Counted from the first letter of the stretch, positions 12,173-26,085 are shown. The stretch is DNA of 64,000 nucleotides from Hyperoodon ampullatus (GCA_949752795.1 CATKHW010000422.1:2976001-3040000), one strand, 5' to 3'. Made by a program: numbers and translations. Notes: a model not told the origin generated them from the letters alone.

Positions 12173-13911
12173 CAATTTGGCAGAGGATGAAAGGGAAGAG
12201 GGAGAACCAATGAGAGAGTAGCTGTTAGGCATTTGGACGGGCACATATCACTGTAATTTCCCGGCAGGAAGAAGAATTAACCAAAGTCTCAGCCACCCAC
12301 CGGGAATCAGTATAGATCCTGAACCAAAATTTTGGACTTGCGGTCAGCTCACCAAAAACGAGTTGAAAAATGGAGCTCAGGGGCACAGCAATTCACAAAC
12401 TGGCCGAGTAATAAAGGACAACTATCGTCCAAAAATCTGTTGAGGGAAGGCAACGAGGCGGACTTGAAAGCGAGGCAGAATAGCAGGAAACAGATTTCAA
12501 GAGGTACGTTGGAATCGCCTTTAAAGCACAGGAAGAGGGGCACAACTTCGACAATGATGCACTTGGCCAAAAAGGGCGTATGCGTTTTCTCCTGAATATA
12601 TTCAGGAGAAAACGCATACGCCCTTTTTGGCCAAGCAAGCAAGCGGGCAATGCAAATCTGCACTACAGAGAAATATCACTTCCCACCGGTCAAAAGGGAC
12701 ATCCACAAAATGTGTAAAAACCAGAAAGGCAAGACAGGCCCTGGAGAACAGGGAGCCTTGTTATGCTGATGGGCGGGATGTAAATTGCCAACTGCCTCTC
12801 TGGAGGAGTGCATTGTGTTCCCTAAAACAAGTAAACAACAGAGCTACAGAGCCAAGGGCACTTCCAGTCTAGGGAATATACCTTGGGAAAACTGAAAATC
12901 AAAAAGACACAGCCACCCCAAAATTTAGGGCTGCACTGCTTACAAGGACCTCAACTTGGGTACACCTTAAATATCCCAGGAAATATAAAAATGGTTCAAA
13001 AAATTGTGGTACTTACGTACGATGGAATATCCCTCAGCCATGAAATCAATGTCATAAGACCAGTAGCAGCAAAATGGGTGGATTCAGGTACGATGATTCT
13101 AAGTGAAATAAGTCACAGAGAAAAAGAAACTTATCATAAGATATCACTTATGAAGATCCTGTAAACATGGCTACACTTGAACTGAGTTAGGAAAGAGAAC
13201 AGTGTCTCACATTTAGAAAACACTCTTATGCCTGCTTAAGGGGGAAGGAGAGGTGGGGTGATGCATAAAACCAGAGTTTGATATAAGCACAGGTACCGTT
13301 CCAAAAACCAACTATGGAATAGACAAGACCTACACCTTCCTCAGTGAAAGGGACTCAAAACCCCATATTTCCCGCAGAGGAATATATCTGACTAGTAAGA
13401 ATCTTAAAACCTATGTATTGATATGTCTCCGTAAGGGAATCAAGTGTGTCTAGACTGGGATAAATATGGCAGCGAGAATCAGCTCAAACCCACTATAAAA
13501 AGGAATTTCAAAAATAAAACAAAAAAACTGGGAAATTCTTTACAATTCCTTCAGGGTCTCTGATGAAACCTGAAATGACCCTATCTACAATGACAGCTGG
13601 ATGTGGCATAAGGCTGGACACTTGGGACTGAGAGGATTGGTGAGATTGGGTGAGCAAATGCAGACCCTTTAAAGCAATAATGCATGGCACACATTCCATG
13701 GGTCCCAACTCTCCAGGTTGAAGGGAATATTACTACAGATATAACATGTACGGGAATCCTAGAGAACGGACACACTGTGAATACGAAAGGTTTCTAAAAC
13801 TCAACGAATAGTCCCTCTCCTGGTGCTCCGGTTTGACTTTCCATCTGCTTTATTATCAACCTCCCAACTTGGAGAGACAGCCCCTTTAACCTCCTGGTTC
13901 GCACAGGTTGC
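12173..13911 (+). repeat. Satellite monomer 8
   Basis: This copy is near the common sequence. A private agaaatatc (G to A) lies near 12672. It has A at monomer position 327 and G at 946. The palindrome at 12562-12635 is perfect. Confidence 0.93.
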
Positions 13912-15650
13912 CAATTTGGCAGAGGATGAAAGGGAAGAGGGAGAACCAATGAGAGAGTAGCTGTTAGGCATTTGGACGGGCACATATCACTGTAATTTCC
14001 CGGCAGGAAGAAGAATTAACCAAAGTCTCAGCCACCCACCGGGAATCAGTATAGATCCTGAACCAAAATTTTGGACTTGCGGTCAGCTCACCAAAAACGA
14101 GTTGAAAAATGGAGCTCAGGGGCACAGCAATTCACAAACTGGCCGAGTAATAAAGGACAACTATCGTCCAAAAATCTGTTGAGGGAAGGCAACGAGGCGG
14201 ACTTGAAAGCGAGGCAGAATAGCAGGAAACAGATTTCCAGAGGTACGTTGGAATCGCCTTTAAAGCACAGGAAGAGGGGCACAACTTCGACAATGATGCA
14301 CTTGGCCAAAAAGGGCGTATGCGTTTTCTCCTGAATATATTCAGGAGAAAACGCATACGCCCTTTTTGGCCAAGCAAGCAAGCGGGCAATGCAAATCTGC
14401 ACTACAGAGAAGTATCACTTCCCACCGGTCAAAAGGGACATCCACAAAATGTGTAAAAACCAGAAAGGCAAGACAGGCCCTGGAGAACAGGGAGCCTTGT
14501 TATGCTGATGGGCGGGATGTAAATTGCCAACTGCCTCTCTGGAGGAGTGCATTGTGTTCCCTAAAACAAGTAAACAACAGAGCTACAGAGCCAAGGGCAC
14601 TTCCAGTCTAGGGAATATACCTTGGGAAAACTGAAAATCAAAAAGACACAGCCACCCCAAAATTTAGGGCTGCACTGCTTACAAGGACCTCAACTTGGGT
14701 ACACCTTAAATATCCCAGGAAATATAAAAATGGTTCAAAAAATTGTGGTACTTACGTACGATGGAATATCCCTCAGCCATGAAATCAATGTCATAAGACC
14801 AGTAGCAGCAAAATGGGTGGATTCAGGTACGATGATTCTAAGTGAAATAAGTCACAGAGAAAAAGAAACTTATCATAAGATATCACTTATGAAGATCCTG
14901 TAAACATGGCTACACTTGAACTGAGTTAGGAAAGAGAACAGTGTCTCACATTTAGAAAACACTCTTATGCCTGCTTAAGGGGGAAGGAGAGGTGGGGTGA
15001 TGCATAAAACCAGAGTTTGATATAAGCACAGGTACCGTTCCAAAAACCAACTATGGAATAGACAAGACCTACACCTTCCTCAGTGAAAGGGACTCAAAAC
15101 CCCATATTTCCCGCAGAGGAATATATCTGACTAGTAAGAATCTTAAAACCTATGTATTGATATGTCTCCGTAAGGGAATCAAGTGTGTCTAGACTGGGAT
15201 AAATATGGCAGCGAGAATCAGCTCAAACCCACTATAAAAAGGAATTTCAAAAATAAAACAAAAAAACTGGGAAATTCTTTACAATTCCTTCAGGGTCTCT
15301 GATGAAACCTGAAATGACCCTATCTACAATGACAGCTGGATGTGGCATAAGGCTGGACACTTGGGACTGAGAGGATTGGTGAGATTGGGTGAGCAAATGC
15401 AGACCCTTTAAAGCAATAATGCATGGCACACATTCCATGGGTCCCAACTCTCCAGGTTGAAGGGAATATTACTACAGATATAACATGTACGGGAATCCTA
15501 GAGAACGGACACACTGTGAATACGAAAGGTTTCTAAAACTCAACGAATAGTCCCTCTCCTGGTGCTCCGGTTTGACTTTCCATCTGCTTTATTATCAACC
15601 TCCCAACTTGGAGAGACAGCCCCTTTAACCTCCTGGTTCGCACAGGTTGC
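13912..15650 (+). repeat. Satellite monomer 9 (closest to consensus)
   Basis: I found no private change in this copy, so it is a good reference monomer. It has C at monomer position 327, G at 496 and G at 946. The palindrome at 14301-14374 is perfect. Confidence 0.93.
14301..14374. repeat. 74-bp perfect palindrome (reference copy, monomer 9)
   Basis: Two 37-bp arms meet with no spacer. The left arm starts cttggccaaaaag, passes through gcgtatgcg and ends at tcctgaata; the right arm is its exact reverse complement. The bases just outside (a on the left, c on the right) do not pair, so 74 bp is the full extent. The same structure lies at the copy start plus 389 to plus 462 in all 37 monomers and is perfect in 32. 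It could extrude as a cruciform in DNA, or fold as a long hairpin in RNA of either strand if the array is transcribed; neither is shown by the sequence. Confidence 0.95.
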
Positions 15651-17389
15651 CAATTTGGCAGAGGATGAAAGGGAAGAGGGAGAACCAATGAGAGAGTAGC
15701 TGTTAGGCATTTGGACGGGCACATATCACTGTAATTTCCCGGCAGGAAGAAGAATTAACCAAAGTCTCAGCCACCCACCGGGAATCAGTATAGATCCTGA
15801 ACCAAAATTTTGGACTTGCGGTCAGCTCACCAAAAACGAGTTGTAAAATGGAGCTCAGGGGCACAGCAATTCACAAACTGGCCGAGTAATAAAGGACAAC
15901 TATCGTCCAAAAATCTTTTGAGGGAAGGCAACGAGGCGGACTTGAAAGCGAGGCAGAATAGCAGGAAACAGATTTCAAGAGGTACGTTGGAATCGCCTTT
16001 AAAGCACAGGAAGAGGGGCACAACTTCGACAATGATGCACTTGGCCAAAAAGGGCGTATGCGTTTTCTCCTGAATATATTCAGGAGAAAACGCATACGCC
16101 CTTTTTGGCCAAGCAAGCAAGCGGGCAATGCAAATCTGCACTACAGAGAAGTACCACTTCCCACCAGTCAAAAGGGACATCCACAAAATGTGTAAAAACC
16201 AGAAAGGCAAGACAGGCCCTGGAGAACAGGGAGCCTTGTTATGCTGATGGGCGGGATGTAAATTGCCAACTGCCTCTCTGGAGGAGTGCATTGTGTTCCC
16301 TAAAACAAGTAAACAACAGAGCTACAGAGCCAAGGGCACTTCCAGTCTAGGGAATATACCTTGGGAAAACTGAAAATCAAAAAGACACAGCCACCCCAAA
16401 ATTTAGGGCTGCACTGCTTACAAGGACCTCAACTTGGGTACACCTTAAATATCCCAGGAAATATAAAAATGGTTCAAAAAATTGTGGTACTTACGTACGA
16501 TGGAATATCCCTCAGCCATGAAATCAATGTCATAAGACCAGTAGCAGCAAAATGGGTGGATTCAGGTACGATGATTCTAAGTGAAATAAGTCACACAGAA
16601 AAAGAAACTTATCATAAGATATCACTTATGAAGATCCTGTAAACATGGCTACACTTGAACTGAGTTAGGAAAGAGAACAGTGTCTCACATTTAGAAAACA
16701 CTCTTATGCCTGCTTAAGGGGGAAGGAGAGGTGGGGTGATGCATAAAACCAGAGTTTGATATAAGCACAGGTACCGTTCCAAAAACCAACTATGGAATAG
16801 ACAAGACCTACACCTTCCTCAGTGAAAGGGACTCAAAACCCCATATTTCCCGCAGAGGAATATATCTGACTAGTAAGAATCTTAAAACCTATGTATTGAT
16901 ATGTCTCCGTAAGGGAATCAAGTGTGTCTAGACTGGCATAAACATGGCAGTGAGAATCAGCTCAAACCCACTATAAAAAGGAATTTCAAAAATAAAACAA
17001 AAAAACTGGGAAATTCTTTACAATTCCTTCAGGGTCTCTGATGAAACCTGAAATGACCCTATCTACAATGACAGCTGGATGTGGCATAAGGCTGGACACT
17101 TGGGACTGAGAGGATTGGTGAGATTGGGTGAGCAAATGCAGACCCTTTAAAGCAATAATGCATGGCACACATTCCATGGGTCCCAACTCTCCAGGTTGAA
17201 GGGAATATTACTACAGATATAACATGTACGGGAATCCTAGAGAACGGACACACTGTGAATACGAAAGGTTTCTAAAACTCAACGAATAGTCCCTCTCCTG
17301 GTGCTCCGGTTTGACTTTCCATCTGCTTTATTATCAACCTCCCAACTTGGAGAGACAGCCCCTTTAACCTCCTGGTTCGCACAGGTTGC
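15651..17389 (+). repeat. Satellite monomer 10
   Basis: Private changes are gttgtaaaatgg near 15843, atcttttgagg near 15916 and gtaccac near 16152. It also has accagtc near 16165 (a CpG loss shared with copies 4 and 6), ggcataaac near 16935 (shared with copies 1 and 15) and cagtgag near 16949 (shared with copy 14). The first change removes a stop on the minus strand and lengthens a chance reading frame there. The palindrome at 16040-16113 is perfect. Confidence 0.93.
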
Positions 17390-19128
17390 CAATTTGGCAG
17401 AGGATGAAAGGGAAGAGGGAGAACCAATGAGAGAGTAGCTGTTAGGCATTTGGACGGGCACATATCACTGTAATTTCCCGGCAGGAAGAAGAATTAACCA
17501 AAGTCTCAGCCACCCACCGGGAATCAGTATAGATCCGGAACCAAAATTTTGGACTTGCGGTCAGCTCACCAAAAACGAGTTGAAAAATGGAGCTCAGGGG
17601 CACAGCAATTCACAAACTGGCCGAGTAATAAAGGACAACTATCGTCCAAAAATCTGTTGAGGGAAGGCAACGAGGCGGACTTGAAAGCGAGGCAGAATAG
17701 CAGGAAACAGATTTCCAGAGGTACGTTGGAATCGCCTTTAAAGCACAGGAAGAGGGGCACAACTTCGACAATGATGCACTTGGCCAAAAAGGGCGTATGC
17801 GTTTTCTCCTGAATATATTCAGGAGAAAACGCATACGCCCTTTTTGGCCAAGCAAGCAAGCGGGCAATGCAAATCTGTACTACAGAGAAGTATCACTTCC
17901 CACCGGTCAAAAGGGACATCCACAAAATGTGTAAAAACCAGAAAGGCAAGACAGGCCCTGGAGAACAGGGAGCCTTGTTATGCTGATGGGCGGGATGTAA
18001 ATTGCCAACTGCCTCTCTGGAGGAGTGCATTGTGTTCCCTAAAACAAGTAAACAACAGAGCTACAGAGCCAAGGGCACTTCCAGTCTAGGGAATATACCT
18101 TGGGAAAACTGAAAATCAAAAAGACACAGCCACCCCAAAATTTAGGGCTGCACTGCTTACAAGGACCTCAACTTGGGTACACCTTAAATATCCCAGGAAA
18201 TATAAAAATGGTTCAAAAAATTGTGGTACTTACGTACGATGGAATATCCCTCAGCCATGAAATCAATGTCATAAGACCAGTAGCAGCAAAATGGGTGGAT
18301 TCAGGTACGATGATTCTAAGTGAAATAAGTCACAGAGAAAAAGAAACTTATCATAAGATATCACTTATGAAGATCCTGTAAACATGGCTACACTTGAACT
18401 GAGTTAGGAAAGAGAACAGTGTCTCACATTTAGAAAACACTCTTATGCCTGCTTAAGGGGGAAGGAGAGGTGGGGTGATGCATAAAACCAGAGTTTGATA
18501 TAAGCACAGGTACCGTTCCAAAAACCAACTATGGAATAGACAAGACCTACACCTTCCTCAGTGAAAGGGACTCAAAACCCCATATTTCCTGCAGAGGAAT
18601 ATATCTGACTAGTAAGAATCTTAAAACCTATGTATTGATATGTCTCCGTAAGGGAATCAAGTGTGTCTAGACTGGGATAAATATGGCAGCGAGAATCAGC
18701 TCAAACGCACTATAAAAAGGAATTTCAAAAATAAAACAAAAAAACTGGGAAATTCTTTACAATTCCTTCAGGGTCTCTGATGAAACCTGAAATGACCCTC
18801 TCTACAATGACAGCTGGATGTGGCATAAGGCTGGACACTTGGGACTGAGAGGATTGGTGAGATTGGGTGAGCAAATGCAGACCCTTTAAAGCAATAATGC
18901 ATGGCACACATTCCATGGGTCCCAACTCTCCAGGTTGAAGGGAATATTACTACAGATATAACATGTACGGGAATCCTAGAGAACGGACACACTGTGAATA
19001 CGAAAGGTTTCTAAAACTCAACGAATAGTCCCTCTCCTGGTGCTCCGGTTTGACTTTCCATCTGCTTTATTATCAACCTCCCAACTTGGAGAGACAGCCC
19101 CTTTAACCTCCTGGTTCGCACAGGTTGC
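17390..19128 (+). repeat. Satellite monomer 11
   Basis: It has ccggaacc near 17536 (shared with copies 13, 18, 30 and 35), cctgcag near 18589 (shared with copy 7) and caaacgcac near 18706 (shared with copies 18 and 19). Private changes are tctgtac near 17878 and ccctctctac near 18799. The palindrome at 17779-17852 is perfect. Confidence 0.93.
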
Positions 19129-20868
19129 CAATTTGGCAGAGGATGAAAGGGAAGAGGGAGAACCAATGAGAGAGTAGCTGTTAGGCATTTGGACGGGCAC
19201 ATATCACTGTAATTTCCCGGCAGGAAGAAGAATTAACCAAAGTCTCAGCCACCCACCGGGAATCAGTATAGATCCTGAACCAAAATTTTGGACTTGCGGT
19301 CAGCTCACCAAAAACGAGTTGAAAAATGGAGCTCAGGGGCACAGCAATTCACAAACTGGCCGAGTAATAAAGGACAACTATCGTCCAAAAATCTGTTGAG
19401 GGAAGGCAATGAGGCGGACTTGAAAGCGAGGCAGAATAGCAGGAAACAGATTTCAAGAGGTACGTTGGAATTGCCTTTAAAGCACAGGAAGAGGGGCACA
19501 ACTTCGACAATGATGCACTTGGCCAAAAAGGGCGTATGCGTTTTCTCCTGAATATATTCAGGAGAAAACGCATACGCCCTTTTTGGCCAAGCAAGCAAGC
19601 GGGCAATGCAAATCTGCACTACAAAGAAGTATCACTTCCCACCGGTCAAAAGGGACATCCACAAAATGTGTAAAAACCAGAAAGGCAAGACAGGCCCTGG
19701 AGAACAGGGAGCCTTGTTATGCTGATGGGCGGGATGTAAATTGCCAACTGCCTCTCTGGAGGAGTGCATTGTGTTCCCTAAAACAAGTAAACAACAGAGC
19801 TACAGAGCCAAGGGCAATTCCAGTCTAGAGAATATACCTTGGGAAAACTGAAAATCAAAAAGACACAGCCACCCCAAAATTTAGGGCTGCACTGCTTACA
19901 AGGACCTCAACTTGGGTACACCTTAAATATCCCAGGAAATATAAAAAATGGTTCAAAAAATTGTGGTACTTACGTACGATGGAATATCCCTCAGCCATGA
20001 AATCAATGTCATAAGACCAGTAGCAGCAAAATGGGTGGATTCAGGTACGATGATTCTAAGTGAAATAAGTCACAGAGAAAAAGAAACTTATCATAAGATA
20101 TCACTTATGAAGATCCTGTAAACATGGCTACACTTGAACTGAGTTAGGAAAGAGAACAGTGTCTCACATTTAGAAAACACTCTTATGCCTGCTTAAGGGG
20201 GAAGGAGAGGTGGGGTGATGCATAAAACCAGAGTTTGATATAAGCACAGGTACCGTTCCAAAAACCAACTATGGAATAGACAAGACCTACACCTTCCTCA
20301 GTGAAAGGGACTCAAAACCCCATATTTCCCGCAGAGGAATATATCTGACTAGTAAGAATCTTAAAACCTATGTATTGATATGTCTCCGTAAGGGAATCAA
20401 GTGTGTCTAGACTGGGATAAATATGGCAGCGAGAATCAGCTCAAACCCACTATAAAAAGGAATTTCAAAAATAAAACAAAAAAACTGGGAAATTCTTTAC
20501 AATTCCTTCAGGGCCTCTGATGAAACCTGAAATGACCCTATCTACAATGACAGCTGGATGTGGCATAAGGCTGGACACTTGGGACTGAGAGGATTGGTGA
20601 GATTGGGTGAGCAAATGCAGACCCTTTAAAGCAATAATGCATGGCACACATTCCATGGGTCCCAACTCTCCAGGTTGAAGGGAATATTACTACAGATATA
20701 ACATGTACGGGAATCCTAGAGAACGGACACACTGTGAATACGAAAGGTTTCTAAAACTCAACGAATAGTCCCTCTCCTGGTGCTCCGGTTTGACTTTCCA
20801 TCTGCTTTATTATCAACCTCCCAACTTGGAGAGACAGCCCCTTTAACCTCCTGGTTCGCACAGGTTGC
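19129..20868 (+). repeat. Satellite monomer 12 (1,740 bp)
   Basis: One extra A lies in the run at 19943-19948, the same site as the extra A in copy 15. It also has gcaatgagg near 19408, ggaattgcc near 19470, a private gggcaattcc near 19815, ctagaga near 19828 and a private gggcctctg near 20513. The palindrome at 19518-19591 is perfect. Confidence 0.93.
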
Positions 20869-22606
20869 CAATTTGGCAGAGGATGAAAGGGAAGAGGGAG
20901 AACCAATGAGAGAGTAGCTGTTAGGCATTTGGACGGGCACATATCACTGTAATTTCCCGGCAGGAAGAAGAATTAACCAAAGTCTCAGCCACCCACCGGG
21001 AATCAGTATAGATCCGGAACCAAAATTTTGGACTTGCGGTCAGCTCACCAAAAACGAGTTGAAAAATGGAGCTCAGGGGCACAGCAATTCACAAACTGGC
21101 CGAGTAATAAAGGACAACTATCGTCCAAAAATCTGTTGAGGGAAGGCAACGAGGCGGACTTGAAAGCGAGGCAGAATAGCAGGAAACAGATTTCAAGAGG
21201 TACGTTGGAATCGCCTTTAGAGCACAGGAAGAGGGGCACAACTTCGACAATGATGCACTTGGCCAAAAGGGCGTATGCGTTTTCTCCTGAATATATTCAG
21301 GAGAAAACGCATACGCCCTTTTTGGCCAAGCAAGCAAGCGGGCAATGCAAATCTGCACTACAGAGAAGTATCACTTCCCACCGGTCAAAAGGGACATCCA
21401 CAAAATGTGTAAAAACCAGAAAGGCAAGAGAGGCCCTGGAGAACAGGGAGCCTTGTTATGCTGATGGGTGGGATGTAAATTGCCAACTGCCTCTCTGGAG
21501 GAGTGCATTGTGTTCCCTAAAACAAGTAAACAACAGAGCTACAGAGCGAAGGGCACTTCCAGTCTAGGGAATATACCTTGGGAAAACTGAAAATCAAAAA
21601 GACACAGCCACCCCAAAATTTAGGGCTGCACTGCTTACAAGGACCTCAACTTGGGTACACCTTAAATATCCCAGGAAATATAAAAATGGTTCAAAAAATT
21701 GTGGTACTTACGTACGATGGAATATCCCTCAGCCATGAAATCAATGTCATAAGACCAGTAGCAGCAAAATGGGTGGATTCAGGTACGATGATTCTAAGTG
21801 AAATAAGTCACACAGAAAAAGAAACTTATCATAAGATATCACTTATGAAGATCATGTAAACATGGCTACACTTGAACTGAGTTAGGAAAGAGAACAGTGT
21901 CTCACATTTAGAAAACACTCTTATGCCTGCTTAAGGGGGAAGGAGAGGTGGGGTGATGCATAAAACCAGAGTTTGATATAAGCACAGGTACCGTTCCAAA
22001 AACCAACTATGGAATAGACAAGACCTACACCTTCCTCAGTGAAAGGGACTCAAAACCCCATATTTCCCGCAGAGGAATATATCTGACTAGTAAGAATCTT
22101 AAAACCTATGTATTGATATGTCTCCGTAAGGGAATCAAGTGTGTCTAGACTGGGATAAATATGGCAGCGAGAATCAGCTCAAACCCACTATAAAAAGGAA
22201 TTTCAAAAATAAAACAAAAAAACTGGAAAATTCTTTACAATTCCTTCAGGGTCTCTGATGAAACCTGAAATGACCCTATCTACAATGACAGCTGGATGTG
22301 GCATAAGGCTGGACACTTGGGACTGAGAGGATTGGTGAGATTGGGTGAGCAAATGCAGACCCTTTAAAGCAATAATGCATGGCACACATTCCATGGGTCC
22401 CAACTCTCCAGGTTGAAGGGAATATTACTACAGATATAACATGTACGGGAATCCTAGAGAACGGACACACTGTGAATACGAAAGGTTTCTAAAACTCAAC
22501 GAATAGTCCCTCTCCTGGTGCTCCGGTTTGACTTTCCATCTGCTTTATTATCAACCTCCCAACTTGGAGAGACAGCCCCTTTAACCTCCTGGTTCGCACA
22601 GGTTGC
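20869..22606 (+). repeat. Satellite monomer 13 (1,738 bp)
   Basis: A single A is deleted inside the left arm of the palindrome (21258-21330, 73 bp). Other changes are caagagagg near 21428, gggtggg near 21468, gagcgaagg near 21547, atcatgtaa near 21853 and tggaaaattc near 22226. It carries ccggaacc and tttagagcac, as some other copies do. Confidence 0.93.
21258..21330. repeat. Palindrome, monomer 13, one-base deletion
   Basis: The left-arm A run is four As instead of five, while the right-arm T run is still five Ts. The inverted repeat therefore has a one-base bulge and spans 73 bp. Confidence 0.92.
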
Positions 22607-24345
22607 CAATTTGGCAGAGGATGAAAGGGAAGAGGGAGAACCAATGAGAGAGTAGCTGTTAGGCATTTGGACGGGCACATATCACCGTAATTTCCCGGCA
22701 GGAAGAAGAATTAACCAAAGTCTCAGCCACCCACTGGGAATCAGTATAGATCCTGAACCAAAATTTTGGACTTGCGGTCAGCTCACCAAAAACGAGTTGA
22801 AAAATGGAGCTCAGGGGCACAGCAATTCACAAACTGGCCGAGTAATAAAGGACAACTATCGTCCAAAAATCTGTTGAGGGAAGGCAACGAGGCGGACTTG
22901 AAAGCGAGGCAGAATAGCAGGAAACATGTTTCCAGAGGTACGTTGGAATCGCCTTTAAAGCACAGGAAGAGGGGCACAACTTCGACAATGATGCACTTGG
23001 CCAAAAAGGGCGTATGCGTTTTCTCCTGAATATATTCAGGAGAAAACGCATACGCCCTTTTTGGCCAAGCAAGCAAGCGGGCAATGCAAATCTGCACTAC
23101 AGAGAAGTATCACTTCCCACCGGTCAAAAGGGACATCCACAAAATGTGTAAAAACCAGAAAGGCAAGACAGGCCCTGGAGAACAGGGAGCCTTGTTATGC
23201 TGATGGGCGGGATGTAAATTGCCAACTGCCTCTCTGGAGGAGTGCATTGTGTTCCCTAAAACAAGTAAACAACAGAGCTACAGAGCCAAGGGCACTTCCA
23301 GTCTAGGGAATATACCTTGGGAAAACTGAAAATCAAAAAGACACAGCCACCCCAAAATTTAGGGCTGCACTGCTTACAAGGACCTCAACTTGGGTACACC
23401 TTAAATATCCCAGGAAATATAAAAATGGTTCAAAAAATTGTGGTACTTACGTACGATGGAATATCCCTCAGCCATGAAATCAATGTCATAAGACCAGTAG
23501 CAGCAAAATGGGTGGATTCAGGTACGATGATTCTAAGTGAAATAAGTCACACAGAAAAAGAAACTTATCATAAGATATCACTTATGAAGATCCTGTAAAC
23601 ATGGCTACTCTTGAACTGAGTTAGGATAGAGAACAGTGTCTCACATTTAGAAAACACTCTTATGCCTGCTTAAGGGGGAAGGAGAGGTGGGGTGATGCAT
23701 AAAACCAGAGTTTGATATAAGCACAGGTACCGTTCCAAAAACCAACTATGGAATAGACAAGACCTACACCTTCCTCAGTGAAAGGGACTCAAAACCCCAT
23801 ATTTCCCGCAGAGGAATATATCTGACTAGTAAGAATCTTAAAACCTATGTATTGATATGTCTCCGTAAGGGAATCAAGTGTGTCTAGACTGGGATAAATA
23901 TGGCAGTGAGAATCAGCTCAAACCCACTATAAAAAGGAATTTCAAAAATAAAACAAAAAAACTGGGAAATTCTTTACAATTCCTTCAGGGTCTCTGATGA
24001 AACCTGAAATGACCCTATCTACAATGACAGCTGGATGTGGCATAAGGCTGGACACTTGGGACTGAGAGGATTGGTGAGATTGGGTGAGCAAATGCAGACC
24101 CTTTAAAGCAATAATGCATGGCACACATTCCATGGGTCCCAACTCTCCAGGTTGAAGGGAATATTACTACAGATATAACATGTACGGGAATCCTAGAGAA
24201 CGGACACACTGTGAATACGAAAGGTTTCTAAAACTCAACGAATAGTCCCTCTCCTGGTGCTCCGGTTTGACTTTCCATCTGCTTTATTATCAACCTCCCA
24301 ACTTGGAGAGACAGCCCCTTTAACCTCCTGGTTCGCACAGGTTGC
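22607..24345 (+). repeat. Satellite monomer 14
   Basis: Private changes are atcaccgtaa near 22685, catgtttccag near 22928 and aggatagag near 23625. It shares cactggg near 22733 with copy 1 and cagtgag near 23906 with copy 10; both are CpG transitions. It has C at monomer position 327 with C at 946, a combination seen only in copies 14, 16, 23 and 31. The palindrome at 22996-23069 is perfect. Confidence 0.93.
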
Positions 24346-26085
24346 CAATTTGGCAGAGGATGAAAGGGAAGAGGGAGAACCAATGAGAGAGTAGCTGTTA
24401 GGCATTTGGACGGGCACATATCACTGTAATTTCCCGGCAGGAAGAAGAATTAACCAAAGTCTCAGCCACCCACCGGGAATCAGTATAGATCCTGAACCAA
24501 AATTTTGGACTTGCGGTCAGCTCACCAAAAACGAGTTGAAAAATGGAGCTCAGGGGCACAGCAATTCACAAACTGGCCGAGTAATAAAGGACAACTATCG
24601 TCCAAAAATCTGTTGAGGGAAGGCAACGAGGCGGACTTGAAAGCGAGGCAGAATAGCAGGAAACAGATTTCCAGAGGTACGTTGGAATCGCCTTTAAAGC
24701 ACAGGAAGAGGGGCACAACTTCGACAATGATGCACTTGGCCAAAAAGGGCGTATGCGTTTTCTCCTGAATATATTCAGGAGAAAACGCATACGCCCTTTT
24801 TGGCCAAGCAAGCAAGCGGGCAATGCAAATCTGCACTACAGAGAAGTATCACTTCCCACCGGTCAAAAGGGACATCCACAAAATGTGTAAAAACCAGAAA
24901 GGCAAGACAGGCCCTGGAGAACAGGGAGCCTTGTTATGCTGATGGGCGGGATGTAAATTGCCAACTGCCTCTCTGGAGGAGTGCATTGTGTTCCCTAAAA
25001 CAAGTAAACAACAGAGCTACAGAGCCAAGGGCACTTCCAGTCTAGGGAATATACCTTGGGAAAACTGAAAATCAAAAAGACACAGCCACCCCAAAATTTA
25101 GGGCTGCACTGCTTACAAGGACCTCAACTTGGGTACACCTTAAATATCCCAGGAAATATAAAAAATGGTTCAAAAAATTGTGGTACTTACGTACGATGGA
25201 ATATCCCTCAGCCATGAAATCAATGTCATAAGACCAGTAGCAGCAAAATGGGTGGATTCAGGTACGATGATTCTAAGTGAAATAAGTCACAGAGAAAAAG
25301 AAACTTATCATAAGATATCACTTATGAAGATCCTGTAAACATGGCTACACTTGAACTGAGTTAGGAAAGAGAACAGTGTCTCACATTTAGAAAACACTCT
25401 TATGCCTGCTTAAGGGGGAAGGAGAGGTGGGGTGATGCATAAAACCAGAGTTTGATATAAGCACAGGTACCGTTCCAAAAACCAACTATGGAATAGACAA
25501 GACCTACACCTTCCTCAGTGAAAGGGACTCAAAACCCCATATTTCCCGCAGAGGAATATATCTGACTAGTAAGAATCTTAAAACCTATGTATTGATATGT
25601 CTCCGTAAGGGAATCAAGTGTGTCTAGACTGGCATAAACATGGCAGCGAGAATCAGCTCAAACCCACTATAAAAAGGAATTTCAAAAATAAAACAAAAAA
25701 ACTGGGAAATTCTTTACAATTCCTTCAGGGTCTCTGATGAAACCTGAAATGACCCTATCTACAATGACAGCTGGATGTGGCATAAGGCTGGACACTTGGG
25801 ACTGAGAGGATTGGTGAGATTGGGTGAGCAAATGCAGACCCTTTAAAGCAATAATGCATGGCACACATTCCATGGGTCCCAACTCTCCAGGTTGAAGGGA
25901 ATATTACTACAGATATAACATGTACGGGAATCCTAGAGAACGGACACACTGTGAATACGAAAGGTTTCTAAAACTCAACGAATAGTCCCTCTCCTGGTGC
26001 TCCGGTTTGACTTTCCATCTGCTTTATTATCAACCTCCCAACTTGGAGAGACAGCCCCTTTAACCTCCTGGTTCGCACAGGTTGC
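24346..26085 (+). repeat. Satellite monomer 15 (1,740 bp)
   Basis: One extra A lies in the run at 25160-25165, at the same monomer position (815) as in copy 12, three monomers upstream. It has ggcataaac near 25631. Otherwise it is close to consensus. The palindrome at 24735-24808 is perfect. Confidence 0.93.

Noticed and set aside
15827..16291. A 154-codon minus-strand frame in monomer 10
   Set aside because: It exists because private substitutions in this copy remove a stop present elsewhere. It has no recognisable domain and no conservation as a longer frame.
21028..21567. A 179-codon frame on the plus strand in monomer 13
   Set aside because: It is made by the one-base deletion in the palindrome, which joins two chance frames found separately in other copies. 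No other copy has it.
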